A stretch of 64,000 nt of DNA from Maribacter caenipelagi (GCF_004364175.1 NZ_SNZW01000013.1:548726-612725), one strand, 5' to 3'; shown: positions 18,356 to 28,384, numbered from the stretch's first letter. The notes: a model not told the origin generated them from the letters alone. A program made the numbers and translations.

Positions 18356-19096
18356 TTAGAAATCTAATTTCTTTTTACGAAGTTCAAAGTTTTGACCTAA
18401 GTATACTTTACGTACCATTTCATCGGCAGCCAATTCTTCAGGTTCACCAGACTTTAGAATGCCACCTTCGAACATCAGGTAAGAACGCTCTGTAATAGCA
18501 AGCGTTTCTTGAACGTTGTGATCGGTAATAAGTATACCAATGTTTTTGTCTTTTAACTGCGCTACAATACGCTGTATGTCCTCTACAGCTACAGGGTCAA
18601 CCCCTGCGAATGGCTCATCAAGTAGAATGAATTTTGGATCGGTAGCCAAAGCACGTGCAATTTCAGTTCTTCTTCGCTCACCACCAGATAATAAATCACC
18701 ACGACTTTTACGAATGTGACCTAGACCAAATTCTTCAATTAGCGACTCCATTTTCATGTGTTGCTCTTTTTTGCTCAATTTGGTCAATTGAAGTACACTC
18801 AGAATATTCTTTTCTATACTTAGCTTTCTAAAGACCGATGCTTCTTGCGCCAGATATCCAATACCATTTTGAGCTCTTTTATACATGGGGAATTTGGTGA
18901 TCTCCATATCATCTAAATAGATACTGCCACCATTTGGTTTTATAAGACCAACAATCATGTAAAAGGAGGTTGTTTTACCAGCACCGTTTGGTCCTAGTAA
19001 TCCTACAATTTCACCTTGGTTTACCTCAAGAGAAATTCCTTTAACCACCCTACGACCTCTGTAGGACTTCATTATATTGTCGGCACGTAACTTCAT
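18356..19096 (-). CDS. lptB: LPS export ABC transporter ATP-binding protein
   Basis: This single-domain ABC ATPase of 246 residues energises extraction of lipopolysaccharide from the inner membrane by LptFG. Walker [10 protein letters not shown] (about residues 36-44), signature LLSGGERRR and Walker [14 protein letters not shown] are complete. The FAGVDP form and [12 protein letters not shown] are characteristic of LptB. It is the last gene of the run kdsD-tatC-ahpD-like-lptB on the minus strand, 51 bases after the previous gene. The pairing of kdsD and lptB parallels the enterobacterial kds-lpt cluster. Confidence 0.94.
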   Translation of the reverse strand: MKLRADNIMKSYRGRRVVKGISLEVNQGEIVGLLGPNGAGKTTSFYMIVGLIKPNGGSIYLDDMEITKFPMYKRAQNGIGYLAQEASVFRKLSIEKNILSVLQLTKLSKKEQHMKMESLIEEFGLGHIRKSRGDLLSGGERRRTEIARALATDPKFILLDEPFAGVDPVAVEDIQRIVAQLKDKNIGILITDHNVQETLAITERSYLMFEGGILKSGEPEELAADEMVRKVYLGQNFELRKKKLDF

Positions 19097-19147
19097 GTTT
19101 TCAAATCTATTGGTTATTGGTCTGTTAGAAAAGTAATTGGCGATTTT

Positions 19148-19498
19148 TTAACCTTGTAGGTTTTCTAATTCTTCCCAATATTCATAGGCTCTTCTTAAAT
19201 GCGGAATTACAATAGTACCACCAACCAAGGTTGCTATACTCAAAGTTTCCATGATTTCTTCTTTAGAAACACCTTCGTTATAAGAACTTTCCAAGTGATA
19301 CTTAACACAATCATCGCAACGTAATACTGTTGATGCTACAAGACCTAATAACTCTTTGGTCTTTACATCTAACGCACCAGCAGCAAAGGCATTGGTATCT
19401 AAATTAAATATGCGTTTTACAATTTTATTGTTATCAGCCAATAACTTATCGTTCATCTTAGAACGGTAGGCATTAAATTCTTCAATTTGGTTTGACAT
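19148..19498 (-). CDS. Carboxymuconolactone decarboxylase/AhpD-like protein
   Basis: A 116-residue all-helical protein of the AhpD/CMD fold. It has the redox pair C61-x-x-C64 followed by His68 (RCDDCVKYHLE), as in AhpD-type peroxidase-associated disulfide reductases, so thiol redox activity is more likely than lactone decarboxylation. Its start codon overlaps the end of tatC by 17 bases. Its link to LPS and Tat genes may only reflect co-transcription. No partner AhpC is in the window. Confidence 0.85.
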   Translation of the reverse strand: MSNQIEEFNAYRSKMNDKLLADNNKIVKRIFNLDTNAFAAGALDVKTKELLGLVASTVLRCDDCVKYHLESSYNEGVSKEEIMETLSIATLVGGTIVIPHLRRAYEYWEELENLQG

Positions 19499-20363
19499 TT
19501 TTATTTTTCTTTTTTTCTTTTTCAGCTTTTCTTCTTTCTTTTCTCAATACCATTCCAGATATAAATATACTAATCTGGTATAGTACTATTACCGGTATGG
19601 CAACTATAATTTGACTTGTAACATCTGGTGGGGTAATTACCGCAGAAAGTATCAAAACAACTACCAAAGCAATTTTTCGGTACTTTTTCATTAATTCTGG
19701 CGTAACCAAACCTACTTTGGTCAAAAAGAAAATGACAATCGGTAACTCGAATAAAATACCACAAGCAAGTACAGATATTTTTAGTGTGCCTATGTAAGAA
19801 TCTAAATCGAATTCGTTTAAGACGGAGTCACTTACAACATAAGATCCTAAGAAGTTAATAGAAAGTGGAGCTACGATATAGTAGCCGAATAAAACACCAA
19901 TAAAAAATAAGATGGAGGCGATTAGTATAAATCCGCGGGAGTTCTTGCGTTCATTTGCATGAAGCCCCGGACTAATAAATTTCCACATTTCATATAGAAT
20001 GTAGGGAAATCCAAGAATTACACCAGCCCAAATAGAAGTCCAGATGTGGGCAGAAAACTGTCCGCCCATTTCGCGACTCTGTATAGAGAATGGGAATTCA
20101 TCACCACAAAAAGAGGAATCTATTACTGTAAAAGATTGTACTTTATTTAACCACGTAGCGATATCACAAAAAAAGCGATACGTTGGAAAATCCATATTCT
20201 TAGGTCCGAAAATAATCGTATCGAAGATGAAACCTTTCATCAAAAAGGCAACACTTCCAATGATAACAACAGCTAATACGGATCTAATTAAGTGCCATCT
20301 TAATTCTTCTAGATGATCAAGAAACGACATCTCGTTTGGTGGCGTGGTAGTTTTGGAACTCAT
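19482..20363 (-). CDS. tatC: Sec-independent protein translocase TatC
   Basis: The 293-residue integral membrane protein has six predicted helices and the TatC signature FLDHLEELRWHLIRS at the N-terminus, which binds twin-arginine signal peptides. Further conserved stretches are FKMWEFISPGLH-like LYEMWKFISPGLHANER and FELPIVIFFLTKVG. It is the core receptor of the Tat pathway in the inner membrane. The C-terminal tail is highly basic. The start overlaps the kdsD stop by one base (TAATG), which suggests coupling. A likely client in this window is the PhoD-like phosphatase. Confidence 0.96.
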   Translation of the reverse strand: MSSKTTTPPNEMSFLDHLEELRWHLIRSVLAVVIIGSVAFLMKGFIFDTIIFGPKNMDFPTYRFFCDIATWLNKVQSFTVIDSSFCGDEFPFSIQSREMGGQFSAHIWTSIWAGVILGFPYILYEMWKFISPGLHANERKNSRGFILIASILFFIGVLFGYYIVAPLSINFLGSYVVSDSVLNEFDLDSYIGTLKISVLACGILFELPIVIFFLTKVGLVTPELMKKYRKIALVVVLILSAVITPPDVTSQIIVAIPVIVLYQISIFISGMVLRKERRKAEKEKKKNKNVKPN

Positions 20364-21328
20364 TATAAAATACCTTCGTTTATTAAATTATGTAAATGGA
20401 TAACACCAACATAGGTATCCTTATCCATGGCCAACAATTGTGATATTCCCTTTTTTTGCATGTGCTCCAAAGCTTTAATAGCCAGAGTATTTGCAGGTAT
20501 GGTTTTAGGGTTTGTGGTCATGATGTCTTTGGCAGTTAACCCTTTAATATTATCATGCTTGTTTAGCATGCGTCTAATATCGCCATCAGTTACGATACCA
20601 ACAACTTTTTCGCCATCAAGAACAGCAGTTACCCCTAACATTTTTTTAGAGATTTCTACGATTACTTTTTTTACCTCTTCATCTTTTTGAACTTGAGGCA
20701 CTTGGTTTTTGCTTACTAGGTCTGCTACTTTTAAATATAATCTCTTTCCTAGAGATCCACCTGGGTGGTATTTTGCAAAATCTGAACTACTGAAACCTTT
20801 AATTTCCAAAAGAACAATTGCAAGGGCATCGCCCATAACTAATTGGGCTGTAGTACTTGTTGTAGGTGCTAGTCCGTTAGGGCAAGCTTCCTTGTCAACA
20901 TGAGTATTTAGAATAAAATCAGCTTGTTTTGCCAAAAAAGAATCAGTGTTCCCTGTCATGGCTATTAGCTTATTTGTACCTCTTTTTATCAGTGGAACCA
21001 ACATCTTTATTTCTGGTGTATTTCCGCTGTTAGAAATGCAGATAACAACATCATTTTCTTGTACGGTTCCCAAGTCTCCGTGGATAGCATCGCCGGCATG
21101 CATAAAAATTGCGGGAGTACCCGTAGAATTCAGAGTAGCTACAATTTTGGTGGCAATGATAGCGCTCTTTCCAATACCGGAAATTATGACGCGTCCTTTT
21201 GCTTCAATAATGCAGTTTACGATACTAGCAAAATCATTGGTTAAAAGTGCGGAAAGTTTTGCTATAGCATCACGCTCAGTTTCAATGGTTTTTTTCGCTA
21301 AGCCAATAATGGTGTCCGTTGCAATCAA
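20363..21328 (-). CDS. kdsD: Arabinose-5-phosphate isomerase (KpsF/GutQ family)
   Basis: The enzyme converts ribulose 5-phosphate to arabinose 5-phosphate, the first step to Kdo of LPS. The SIS domain is at the N-terminus (GRVIISGIGKSAIIATKI, HAGDAIHGDLG, NSGNTPE), followed by two CBS domains (VTAVLDGEKVVGIVTDGDIRR, ISQLLAMDKDTYVGVIHLHNL). No ATG is available in the first 60 codons. I chose TTG at 21328, which gives 321 residues and aligns with the usual family start. TTG at 21340 or 21397 are alternatives. First gene of the envelope operon, divergent from recQ. Confidence 0.92.
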   Translation of the reverse strand: MIATDTIIGLAKKTIETERDAIAKLSALLTNDFASIVNCIIEAKGRVIISGIGKSAIIATKIVATLNSTGTPAIFMHAGDAIHGDLGTVQENDVVICISNSGNTPEIKMLVPLIKRGTNKLIAMTGNTDSFLAKQADFILNTHVDKEACPNGLAPTTSTTAQLVMGDALAIVLLEIKGFSSSDFAKYHPGGSLGKRLYLKVADLVSKNQVPQVQKDEEVKKVIVEISKKMLGVTAVLDGEKVVGIVTDGDIRRMLNKHDNIKGLTAKDIMTTNPKTIPANTLAIKALEHMQKKGISQLLAMDKDTYVGVIHLHNLINEGIL

Positions 21329-21512
21329 TCTATTATTCAAATTATGGATTGTATTCCTAAAAGAATGTATTATCTTTAAGATGACAAAATTAAACAAACT
21401 TAATTTTAAATGCTGATTATCGCATAATAATTTAGAAACGCCAAGCTTGGTATTTTATAATTTTGTTCACTTATAAATTTAAAAGTAAGTAGTGTCCCCT
21501 TAAATGTAAAAT

Positions 21513-23723
21513 GTGACAGACAGTAAAGAATTTGACAATATCGATTTACATTCCTCTTTAAAAAAATATTTCGGTTTTTCTCAGTTTAAAGGACTTCAGG
21601 AAGAAGTAATCAAGAATGTTTTAAGACAGAATAACACGTTTGTAATTATGCCTACAGGTGGTGGTAAATCAATGTGCTATCAATTACCGGCGCTTATGCA
21701 AGAGGGTACGGCAATTATTGTATCCCCATTGATCGCTTTGATGAAGAACCAGGTAGATGCCATTCGTGGAGTGTCTTCTGAAATAGGAATTGCCCATGTT
21801 CTAAATTCCTCTTTAAACAAGGGGGAGATAAAGCAGGTAAAGCAAGATATAACGGATGGTGTTACCAAGTTGTTATACGTTGCACCAGAATCGCTGACAA
21901 AAGAAGAGAATGTTGAGTTCTTGCGCTCCGTTACCGTTTCTTTTGTTGCGGTAGATGAAGCACATTGTATATCTGAATGGGGTCATGACTTTAGACCTGA
22001 GTATAGAAATCTCAAATCTATAGTAGAACGATTGGGAGATAATATTCCTATTATTGGGCTAACCGCTACGGCGACTCCAAAAGTTCAAGAAGATATCATA
22101 AAGAATCTAGGTATAGGTGGTGCAAAGCTTTTTAAAGCTTCATTTAACCGCCCTAATCTTTTTTATGAAGTACGTACCAAAACAGAAAATATTGAGGCAG
22201 ATATCATCCGTTTTGTAAAACAAAATTCTGGTAAATCAGGAATTATATATTGCCTAAGCCGTAAAAAGGTGGAGGAATTAGCGCAAGTGTTGCAGGTAAA
22301 CGGCGTAAGCGCCGTGCCATATCATGCAGGATTCGATGCTAAAACAAGATCAAAATATCAAGATATGTTCTTGATGGAAGATGTAGATGTGGTAGTTGCA
22401 ACCATTGCCTTTGGTATGGGGATTGATAAGCCAGATGTACGTTTTGTAATTCACCATGATATTCCGAAAAGTATCGAGAGTTACTATCAAGAAACCGGTA
22501 GAGCTGGTCGTGATGGTGGTGAAGGACATTGTTTGGCCTATTATTCTTATAAAGATATTGAGAAGCTAGAGAAGTTCATGTCGGGCAAACCAGTTGCTGA
22601 ACAAGAAATAGGTAATGCTCTATTACAAGAAGTGGTGGCGTATGCCGAAACCTCTATGTCTAGGCGTAAGTTTATGCTTCATTATTTTGGTGAGGAATTT
22701 GACGAGGTCAATGGTGAAGGTGCCGAAATGGATGATAATACCCGAAATCCTAAAGAAAAAGAAGAAGCTAAAGATAATGTTGAGAAGCTGCTTAAAGTGG
22801 TAACTGGTACTAGTGAAAAATTTAAGTCAAAGGAGATTGTTAATACTTTACGTGGAAAAACTAATGCCATTATCTCATCACATAAAACCAATGAAAAGGA
22901 CTTTTTTGGAATTGGTTCCGATAAAGATAAAAGCTATTGGATGGCGCTTATTCGCCAGACATTGGTTGCAGGACTTCTAAGGAAAGAGATAGAGCAATAC
23001 GGAGTATTGCATGTTACTGATAATGGTAAGGAATTTTTGGCTAAACCATCATCTTTTATGATGACTAAAGATCATGTGTATAATGCTGAGAATGATAATG
23101 CTATAGTTGGTGCCGCAAAATCTGGTGGTATTGCCGATGAGAAGTTATTGAAACAATTAAAAGATTTACGAAAGGCTCAGGCCAAGAAATTAGGTGTACC
23201 GCCATTTGTAGTATTTCAAGATCCATCATTGGACGATATGGCTTTGAAATACCCGATATCGCATGAAGAGTTATTAAATGTTCATGGTGTAGGTGAGGGT
23301 AAAGCGAAAAAATATGGTAAGCCTTTTCTAGCTTTTATTAATACGTATGTTGAGGAAAATGAAATTATAAGACCAGATGACCTTGTAGTTAAAAGTACAG
23401 GTGCAAATTCTGCTTTGAAATTATATGTGATACAAAATGTAGATAGAAAATTACCGCTGTCTGATATTGCTTCTTCTAAAGGATTAGAAATTCCGGATTT
23501 GATCAAAGAGATGGAACAGATTGTATACAGTGGTACTAGGTTAAATCTTAATTATTGGATTGATGATATCTTAGATGAAGATCAGCAAGAAGAGATTCAT
23601 GAATATTTTTTAGAATCTGACACAGACGATTTAGAAGAAGCGATGTCTGAATTTGATGGTGAATATGAAGAAGAAGAATTGAGATTGTACCGCTTAAAAT
23701 TTATTAGTGAAGTAGCGAATTAA
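21513..23723 (+). CDS. recQ: ATP-dependent DNA helicase RecQ
   Basis: This is a 3'-5' superfamily 2 helicase. Motif I is MPTGGGKSMCYQ, motif II VDEAHCISEWGHDFRP, and motif VI QETGRAGRDG. An RQC region and an HRDC domain (about residues 535-615, FVVFQDPSLDDMAL and VHGVGEGKAKKYG) follow, then an acidic C-terminal extension. It starts with GTG at 21513. Oddly, the cysteines that bind zinc in the RecQ zinc domain are absent: the region after SRRKFMLHYFGEEF (about residues 379-410) is an acidic, cysteine-free segment. The 736-residue length exceeds that of E. coli RecQ. It functions in recombination and replication-fork repair. Confidence 0.95.
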   Translation: MTDSKEFDNIDLHSSLKKYFGFSQFKGLQEEVIKNVLRQNNTFVIMPTGGGKSMCYQLPALMQEGTAIIVSPLIALMKNQVDAIRGVSSEIGIAHVLNSSLNKGEIKQVKQDITDGVTKLLYVAPESLTKEENVEFLRSVTVSFVAVDEAHCISEWGHDFRPEYRNLKSIVERLGDNIPIIGLTATATPKVQEDIIKNLGIGGAKLFKASFNRPNLFYEVRTKTENIEADIIRFVKQNSGKSGIIYCLSRKKVEELAQVLQVNGVSAVPYHAGFDAKTRSKYQDMFLMEDVDVVVATIAFGMGIDKPDVRFVIHHDIPKSIESYYQETGRAGRDGGEGHCLAYYSYKDIEKLEKFMSGKPVAEQEIGNALLQEVVAYAETSMSRRKFMLHYFGEEFDEVNGEGAEMDDNTRNPKEKEEAKDNVEKLLKVVTGTSEKFKSKEIVNTLRGKTNAIISSHKTNEKDFFGIGSDKDKSYWMALIRQTLVAGLLRKEIEQYGVLHVTDNGKEFLAKPSSFMMTKDHVYNAENDNAIVGAAKSGGIADEKLLKQLKDLRKAQAKKLGVPPFVVFQDPSLDDMALKYPISHEELLNVHGVGEGKAKKYGKPFLAFINTYVEENEIIRPDDLVVKSTGANSALKLYVIQNVDRKLPLSDIASSKGLEIPDLIKEMEQIVYSGTRLNLNYWIDDILDEDQQEEIHEYFLESDTDDLEEAMSEFDGEYEEEELRLYRLKFISEVAN

Positions 23724-23781
23724 TCACTATCATACGCTTAAGTTCTATTTTTCTTAAGTTGATTAAATGTATATTTATTGG

Positions 23782-23831
23782 AAGTCTAGTATAGATAGAA
23801 CACAATTTTCTATTTATACTGGACTTTTTTT
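23782..23831 (+). terminator. Terminator after recQ
   Basis: A long imperfect stem AAGTCTAGTATAGATAGAA (23782-23800) pairs with TTCTATTTATACTGGACTT (23808-23826) and is followed by a run of T. It lies 58 bases beyond the recQ stop codon. Confidence 0.7.
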
Positions 23832-24001
23832 ATTTCGTCTATTTTAGATAAACCATACTTTGGTTTTTATTTTCACTCATAATCAATTGATATTTAATAC
23901 ATTATATTTTGTTTAACTTTTTTATTTAAAATTTAAACAAAATTTAAGATAATCTACTTTACTTCCGTACTACATTTACAGAAATCTAAAAAAAAAGAAC
24001 T

Positions 24002-24514
24002 ATGAAAATTTTAAAAATTACAATGTTAAGTGCTCTAGCGTTATTCGCAACAACTATTTCTGCCCAGTCTGAAACTATTGTAGATGTAGCGGTAGGTAAT
24101 GAAAATTTTACAACTTTGGTTGCAGCGGTTACAGCTGCTGATTTGGTAGAAACATTAAGCAGCGAAGGTCCGTTTACGGTATTTGCTCCTGTAAACAGTG
24201 CATTCGAGGCTTTACCTGCTGGTACTGTTGAATCTTTGTTAGAGCCGAGCAGTAAAGATGCGTTGAGTGGTTTGTTAACGTACCATGTGGTATCTGGTAA
24301 GTATGCAGCTGCAGATGTTATCAAAGCTATTACAGATAACAACGGTTCTTTCGCTGTAAAGACGGTACAGGGTGGTACAATCATTTTATCATTGAATGGT
24401 GATAAAGTAATGTTAGAAGACGAAAAAGGAAATATGGTCACTGTAATAATAGCTGATGTTGCTGCTAGCAATGGAGTTATTCATGCAATAGATGCTGTGG
24501 TAATGCCAAAATAA
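24002..24514 (+). CDS. Secreted fasciclin (FAS1) domain protein
   Basis: The 170-residue protein has a signal peptide (residues 1-20, ending ISAQS) and a single FAS1 domain. The H1 motif appears as GPFTVFAPVNSAFEALP and the H2 region as NGVIHAIDAVVMPK, with the YH motif TYHVVSGKY between them. FAS1 domains mediate adhesion or ligand binding on surfaces, so this is probably a periplasmic or extracellular protein. The gene is monocistronic, with a terminator before and after. About 280 bases upstream hold its promoter, but I cannot name one with confidence. Confidence 0.93.
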   Translation: MKILKITMLSALALFATTISAQSETIVDVAVGNENFTTLVAAVTAADLVETLSSEGPFTVFAPVNSAFEALPAGTVESLLEPSSKDALSGLLTYHVVSGKYAAADVIKAITDNNGSFAVKTVQGGTIILSLNGDKVMLEDEKGNMVTVIIADVAASNGVIHAIDAVVMPK

Positions 24515-24535
24515 GTAAATCAAATTACTTGTAAT

Positions 24536-24582
24536 AAAAATCCCTTTGTAATTCTTATAATAGAATGGCAAAGGGATTTTTT
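24536..24582 (+). terminator. Terminator after fasciclin gene
   Basis: The stem TCCCTTTG (24541-24548) pairs with CAAAGGGA (24569-24576), with an inner ATTCT/AGAAT stem. An A run precedes it and a T run follows, so it can work in both directions for the convergent gene that follows. Confidence 0.8.
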
Positions 24583-24612
24583 CTAAACGCTACTTTAAGC
24601 TTTTAAAATTTT

Positions 24613-25926
24613 CTAACGAGCAGCTGTACCGCGGTTACTTGATTTATCTTTTCGTAATTGTCTTTGTATTTTTTTGATGGCAGATTCTATAGATTTTTCT
24701 GGTTCAATAATATTGTATTCTCCCCAGAAATCTGGATCAGCAAAACCAATAGCTTCATCACTTAATATAATAGAAGACTTCATTCTATCTTTATATTTTG
24801 GAAAGGCATTATCAGTATTTTTTTCCCAATCTGTAATGGCCATTTCACAGTTCATGCTGTATACGGAATTGAACAAACGTTTGTCCCAATTGATTTTGAA
24901 TTCTAATAATACATTACTATACCCGTAATACCATTTACCATCTTTTTCTCTGTAATCTACGCGATACGATACTTCTGTTGGCCACACTTCAGCATTTTTA
25001 GGCTTTCTTCTGACGAACATTTGAGAAGCCAATCTTTTATCCGTAATATTAAGAGAGTAAATAGCGCTGGTCAGAATCTTGTTTTCAGCATCGATATATA
25101 ATTTGCCGTTATATAATTGGTCGATTATTTCAGGCTTTTGTTTAAAATTGATAACATAAATTAGCTGATTATTTACACGTGTAGAAGTGTCAAAAGAGAA
25201 ATCATAGTAGTTTAAGGTTTCTTCGGTAAAGATATATTTAGGGTATTTTACCATATCAACAAATAAAGTGTTGAACGGACCTCCCTGAAGTTTTAGAGCT
25301 ACAGTATCTAACTTAGTGTAGTCAGTGCTTTTACGCGCTTTGTAAAGCTCTAGAGCATCAGTCTTATTAGAAGAGTATGGAGTTTTATAAATGTTCACTA
25401 CCGCTTCAGAAAGACTCACATTTGTTCTTCTCTTTTTAATGGTTTCTCGGTAAAAGGCAGTCATTACAGTACTTTCATTTAAGTAGTTGTCGCCTTTTCT
25501 GTTCAATGTTTCTTTTACTAGTGCTTCTGCATCATTAGGGGCATCAATATTAGCTTCAGGTAATGCCATCACAAATTCTGTCATTAAGATTTTGTTCTTC
25601 TCCTCCTTTAAATCTGTAATAGCAATCTGTTTTGTTTTGTATCCTAAAAAAGCAATTGTTAGTTTGTTCTCTGAATACTCATTTGGGACTTTAAGTGAAA
25701 ACTGTCCTTCTGAGTTGGTGATAGTGGTTACATTGGTGTTGTCTACGGTAAGTGTAGCGAAAATTAATGGTTTCTTACTATCTGCATCTATTACTTCGCC
25801 AGTATATTCGGTGTAATTGATTGTTTGGGCAAAAACAGAATTGAGACCTGATCCTGCAAATAGAAAAAGTATTAATAGATACTTTAGACTATAGTGTCTA
25901 ATAACGGTGTGAATTTTTTTTGACAT
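24613..25926 (-). CDS. Carboxypeptidase-like regulatory domain surface protein
   Basis: The 437-residue protein has an N-terminal signal peptide after a basic leader (KYLLILFLFAGSGLNSVFAQ). An N-terminal beta-sandwich of the carboxypeptidase regulatory/CarboxypepD_reg-like type follows (GEVIDADSKKPLIFATLTV, TNSEGQFSLKVP, LGYKTKQIAI). The remainder (about residues 130-437) is a beta-rich domain common in Bacteroidota outer-membrane proteins and resembles the DUF5686 type. It is too short for a TonB-dependent receptor and lacks a plug. The location is probably periplasmic or outer membrane. The substrate is unknown. Confidence 0.8.
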   Translation of the reverse strand: MSKKIHTVIRHYSLKYLLILFLFAGSGLNSVFAQTINYTEYTGEVIDADSKKPLIFATLTVDNTNVTTITNSEGQFSLKVPNEYSENKLTIAFLGYKTKQIAITDLKEEKNKILMTEFVMALPEANIDAPNDAEALVKETLNRKGDNYLNESTVMTAFYRETIKKRRTNVSLSEAVVNIYKTPYSSNKTDALELYKARKSTDYTKLDTVALKLQGGPFNTLFVDMVKYPKYIFTEETLNYYDFSFDTSTRVNNQLIYVINFKQKPEIIDQLYNGKLYIDAENKILTSAIYSLNITDKRLASQMFVRRKPKNAEVWPTEVSYRVDYREKDGKWYYGYSNVLLEFKINWDKRLFNSVYSMNCEMAITDWEKNTDNAFPKYKDRMKSSIILSDEAIGFADPDFWGEYNIIEPEKSIESAIKKIQRQLRKDKSSNRGTAAR

Positions 25927-26032
25927 AGTGTAGCTTTTTGTTTTAAGATAATGATTTTTAGTTAATTAAGCACCTTGTTTATGCTTAAATTAACGGAGAT
26001 GATCGAAAAGAGAAAAAGTACTGATTGCGTAA

Positions 26033-26776
26033 CTATTTATTACTATCAAATGTTTTTGATGACGTGCTAACCAATCTATTTATTTCTTTCAATTCGTCTT
26101 CTGTTAAATCTCTCCATTTACCAACGGGAACATCTAACTTAACATTCATGATTCTAATCCGTTTCAATTTCTTGACCCTATAATCTAAATATTCGCACAT
26201 TCTACGAATTTGTCTGTTAAGACCTTGAGTAAGAATGATACGGAATTGATATGTACTCACTTTAAAAACTTCACATTCTCTTGTTACTTGGTCTAGAATA
26301 GGAATTCCTTTTCGCATTCTATTTAAAAAATCTGTAGTAATAGGTTTGTCTACCGTTACCAAATATTCTTTCTCGTGATTGTTACGGGCACGTAAAATTT
26401 TATTAACGATATCACCATCATCGGTTAAGAATATGAGGCCTTCACTAGGTTTGTCAAGTCTTCCGATAGGGAAAATACGCTTCGGGTAGTTGATGTAATC
26501 TATAATGTTATCTTTTTCAACTCCGGTGTCTGTAGTACAAACAATGCCTATTGGTTTGTTGAATGCCAAATACGTAGATTTTCCTTTCGGTTCTTTTATT
26601 AATTCGCCATCTACTTTAACAACATCGCCAGCTGAAATTTTAGTTCCCATTTCGGGTACTTCTCCATTAATAGTTACTCTGCCTTGTTCAATAAGCTTAT
26701 CTGCAGCTCTACGTGAGCAATAACCTGCTTCACTGAGGTATTTGTTTATCCTTGTTTTATTGGCATTGTCTTGCAT
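26033..26776 (-). CDS. rluF: 23S rRNA pseudouridine synthase RluF-like
   Basis: An S4 RNA-binding domain ([27 protein letters not shown], about residues 7-33) precedes an RsuA-type catalytic domain with the active aspartate in [12 protein letters not shown]. The segments [23 protein letters not shown] and [21 protein letters not shown] are closer to E. coli RluF than to RluB or RluE, so modification of U2604 of 23S rRNA is the best assignment. The 247 residues end in a short basic tail. It lies 16 bases from the neighbouring lipoprotein gene in the same direction. Confidence 0.88.
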   Translation of the reverse strand: MQDNANKTRINKYLSEAGYCSRRAADKLIEQGRVTINGEVPEMGTKISAGDVVKVDGELIKEPKGKSTYLAFNKPIGIVCTTDTGVEKDNIIDYINYPKRIFPIGRLDKPSEGLIFLTDDGDIVNKILRARNNHEKEYLVTVDKPITTDFLNRMRKGIPILDQVTRECEVFKVSTYQFRIILTQGLNRQIRRMCEYLDYRVKKLKRIRIMNVKLDVPVGKWRDLTEDELKEINRLVSTSSKTFDSNK

Positions 26777-26792
26777 AGTCAGCTTGCTGTTT

Positions 26793-27926
26793 CTATTGTT
26801 GTTTACGAATTACTTCTTGTAGGTAAATCTCTCGTCCTAATTGTGCTAAAAACGGAATTCCGATTTCGTCATACTCATAAGCGTCGTCATTAAAAATACC
26901 ATCTTTGTTTGCTAAAATTGTTGCAGTTAATAGAAAGTCGATACTCTTTTCTGTGTCCTTTATATATGCGCAGTCGGTTAGCGTGCCATAGGCAAAACCT
27001 ACTTTATTATAAATTTTAATGTGCTCTGGTATGTCTTTCTTAGTATCGCCATACATGAAAAATTTACAATAGCCATCGTAATATGTTGCTGGGTCATAAC
27101 CGACTTTTTGAGGTACGGTATGCATTGCTTTTAGAAGATGTGTTCGTTGTTCGGTATTAATGTCAAAACGTTCCGATGAATCAAAATTCTCTGGAAATAC
27201 TACTCTTTTCAATAGGTTGTGTTGCGATGAAATAGGGTAGTAGTTTTTTTGACTAAAATCGAATGGATCTTCAATTAGCTCATCATCTTCATAAAAACCT
27301 ATTCCCTTTTCTATTTCTAAAAGTTCTAGCTTCTTAGGTGTTTTGTTCAGTAAAGATTTAGTGATGCCCGTTGTTGAGTCGTTTAAATAAATAATTAAGG
27401 GCTTGGTTCTTAAGTCATCTGAATGATATCCTAATCTGTGGCTAAGTCTAATAGGAGATATTCCCTTTTTCTTTAAATTCTGATTAATGGCTTCGAATCC
27501 TAAAAACTCTACCAATCTATTGTTTGCTAAATTATCGCTAATTGCAAAAATGTCAGATACATCTTTGGCAACCGTACTTTCAATGGTATCGCCTTCTATA
27601 TAATATTTGGTTTTTATACTTAAGCTATCTATTTGGTTAAGCTTTTCTAATGCTAGTACGGCAGTTGGGAATTTAACCGTGCTCGCCGGATAAAAATACA
27701 TGCTATCGTTTACTTGAAAATCATAGTCGGTAAATACAACACTGTCATTTCTTCTATCAATTTGTGTATATCTAATTTGAACTTGATAGTCTTCAATGCT
27801 ATCCATAACTCTTTTTATTCTAGAGTCGTCTGAAGATAGGGCAACTTCAAGAAAATTTAAATTCTGCTTCTCTTGAGCGCAAGAAGACAAAAGAATACAA
27901 CATATAAACAGAAGAAAGTGCTTCAT
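26793..27926 (-). CDS. Class A beta-lactamase-like serine hydrolase lipoprotein
   Basis: The signal peptide ends in a lipobox (LLSSC16), so this is a lipoprotein. The penicilloyl-serine transferase fold is indicated by S82-T-V-K85 (active serine and lysine), S130-D-N132 and a third motif KVGFAYG that replaces KTG. SDN is typical of class A enzymes. At 377 residues it is about 90 longer than secreted class A enzymes and carries an insertion around residues 170-250. It may be a beta-lactamase, a peptidoglycan-related enzyme or a non-antibiotic hydrolase. A class A deacylating glutamate could not be placed confidently. Confidence 0.8.
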   Translation of the reverse strand: MKHFLLFICCILLSSCAQEKQNLNFLEVALSSDDSRIKRVMDSIEDYQVQIRYTQIDRRNDSVVFTDYDFQVNDSMYFYPASTVKFPTAVLALEKLNQIDSLSIKTKYYIEGDTIESTVAKDVSDIFAISDNLANNRLVEFLGFEAINQNLKKKGISPIRLSHRLGYHSDDLRTKPLIIYLNDSTTGITKSLLNKTPKKLELLEIEKGIGFYEDDELIEDPFDFSQKNYYPISSQHNLLKRVVFPENFDSSERFDINTEQRTHLLKAMHTVPQKVGYDPATYYDGYCKFFMYGDTKKDIPEHIKIYNKVGFAYGTLTDCAYIKDTEKSIDFLLTATILANKDGIFNDDAYEYDEIGIPFLAQLGREIYLQEVIRKQQ

Positions 27927-27937
27927 ATTAGTATGTT

Positions 27938-28177
27938 TTATGGAGTATAGACTTCTCCACGATGAGGTTTTAATAAATCTCTTACCGTAATCATCTCTTT
28001 TTCTTCAACAACCATGAAAGCAATGCTATACATGTCATTAAGTTCTTTAAAACCTGTGATATTTAAAGCGGTTTTTTCCACAGCTATGAATTCATTCAAA
28101 TGCTTAACATGATGTTCTGCCGTTTTTAATGCTGCAGGACCTCTAAAATCCCATATTAGTTTTATCTGTCGGTTCAA
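27938..28177 (-). CDS. Small conserved hypothetical protein (79 aa)
   Basis: I do not recognise the family by name. The protein is soluble with no signal peptide and has an alpha/beta pattern resembling a small ferredoxin-like fold: IKLIWDFRG, a helix with TAEHHVKHLNEFI, then a strand YSIAFMVVEE. The gene is 11 bases upstream of the beta-lactamase-like lipoprotein gene in the same direction and probably shares its transcript. Because it has clear strand-helix periodicity and tight spacing, I consider it a real gene. Confidence 0.65.
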   Translation of the reverse strand: MNRQIKLIWDFRGPAALKTAEHHVKHLNEFIAVEKTALNITGFKELNDMYSIAFMVVEEKEMITVRDLLKPHRGEVYTP

Positions 28178-28384
28178 AAATTTGTAGTGTTTGATTATAA
28201 AATAAAGTACACAAATTTAGCTAAAAAATGGCAGTTTATAATCAGTTTCAAGCGAGATTGCTATTTTGTGAATCGCTATTTTTAATTGATTATTAGCTAT
28301 TTGTTATATCTTGTAAGCCCTAAAAACGTGTTAAGTAAATCATTAAGCATTTGCACACGATTTGGATATTACTATTTTTGCTCG

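Noticed and set aside
20946-21416. Plus-strand frame of 156 codons
   Set aside because: It lies antisense to kdsD, whose protein has clear SIS domain motifs; the frame has no recognisable features.
23833-23853. TTTCGTCTA followed by TTTTAGATAAAC upstream of the fasciclin gene, resembling the shared palindrome
   Set aside because: The spacing between halves differs by three bases and the outer arms do not pair, so it was not counted as a fourth site.
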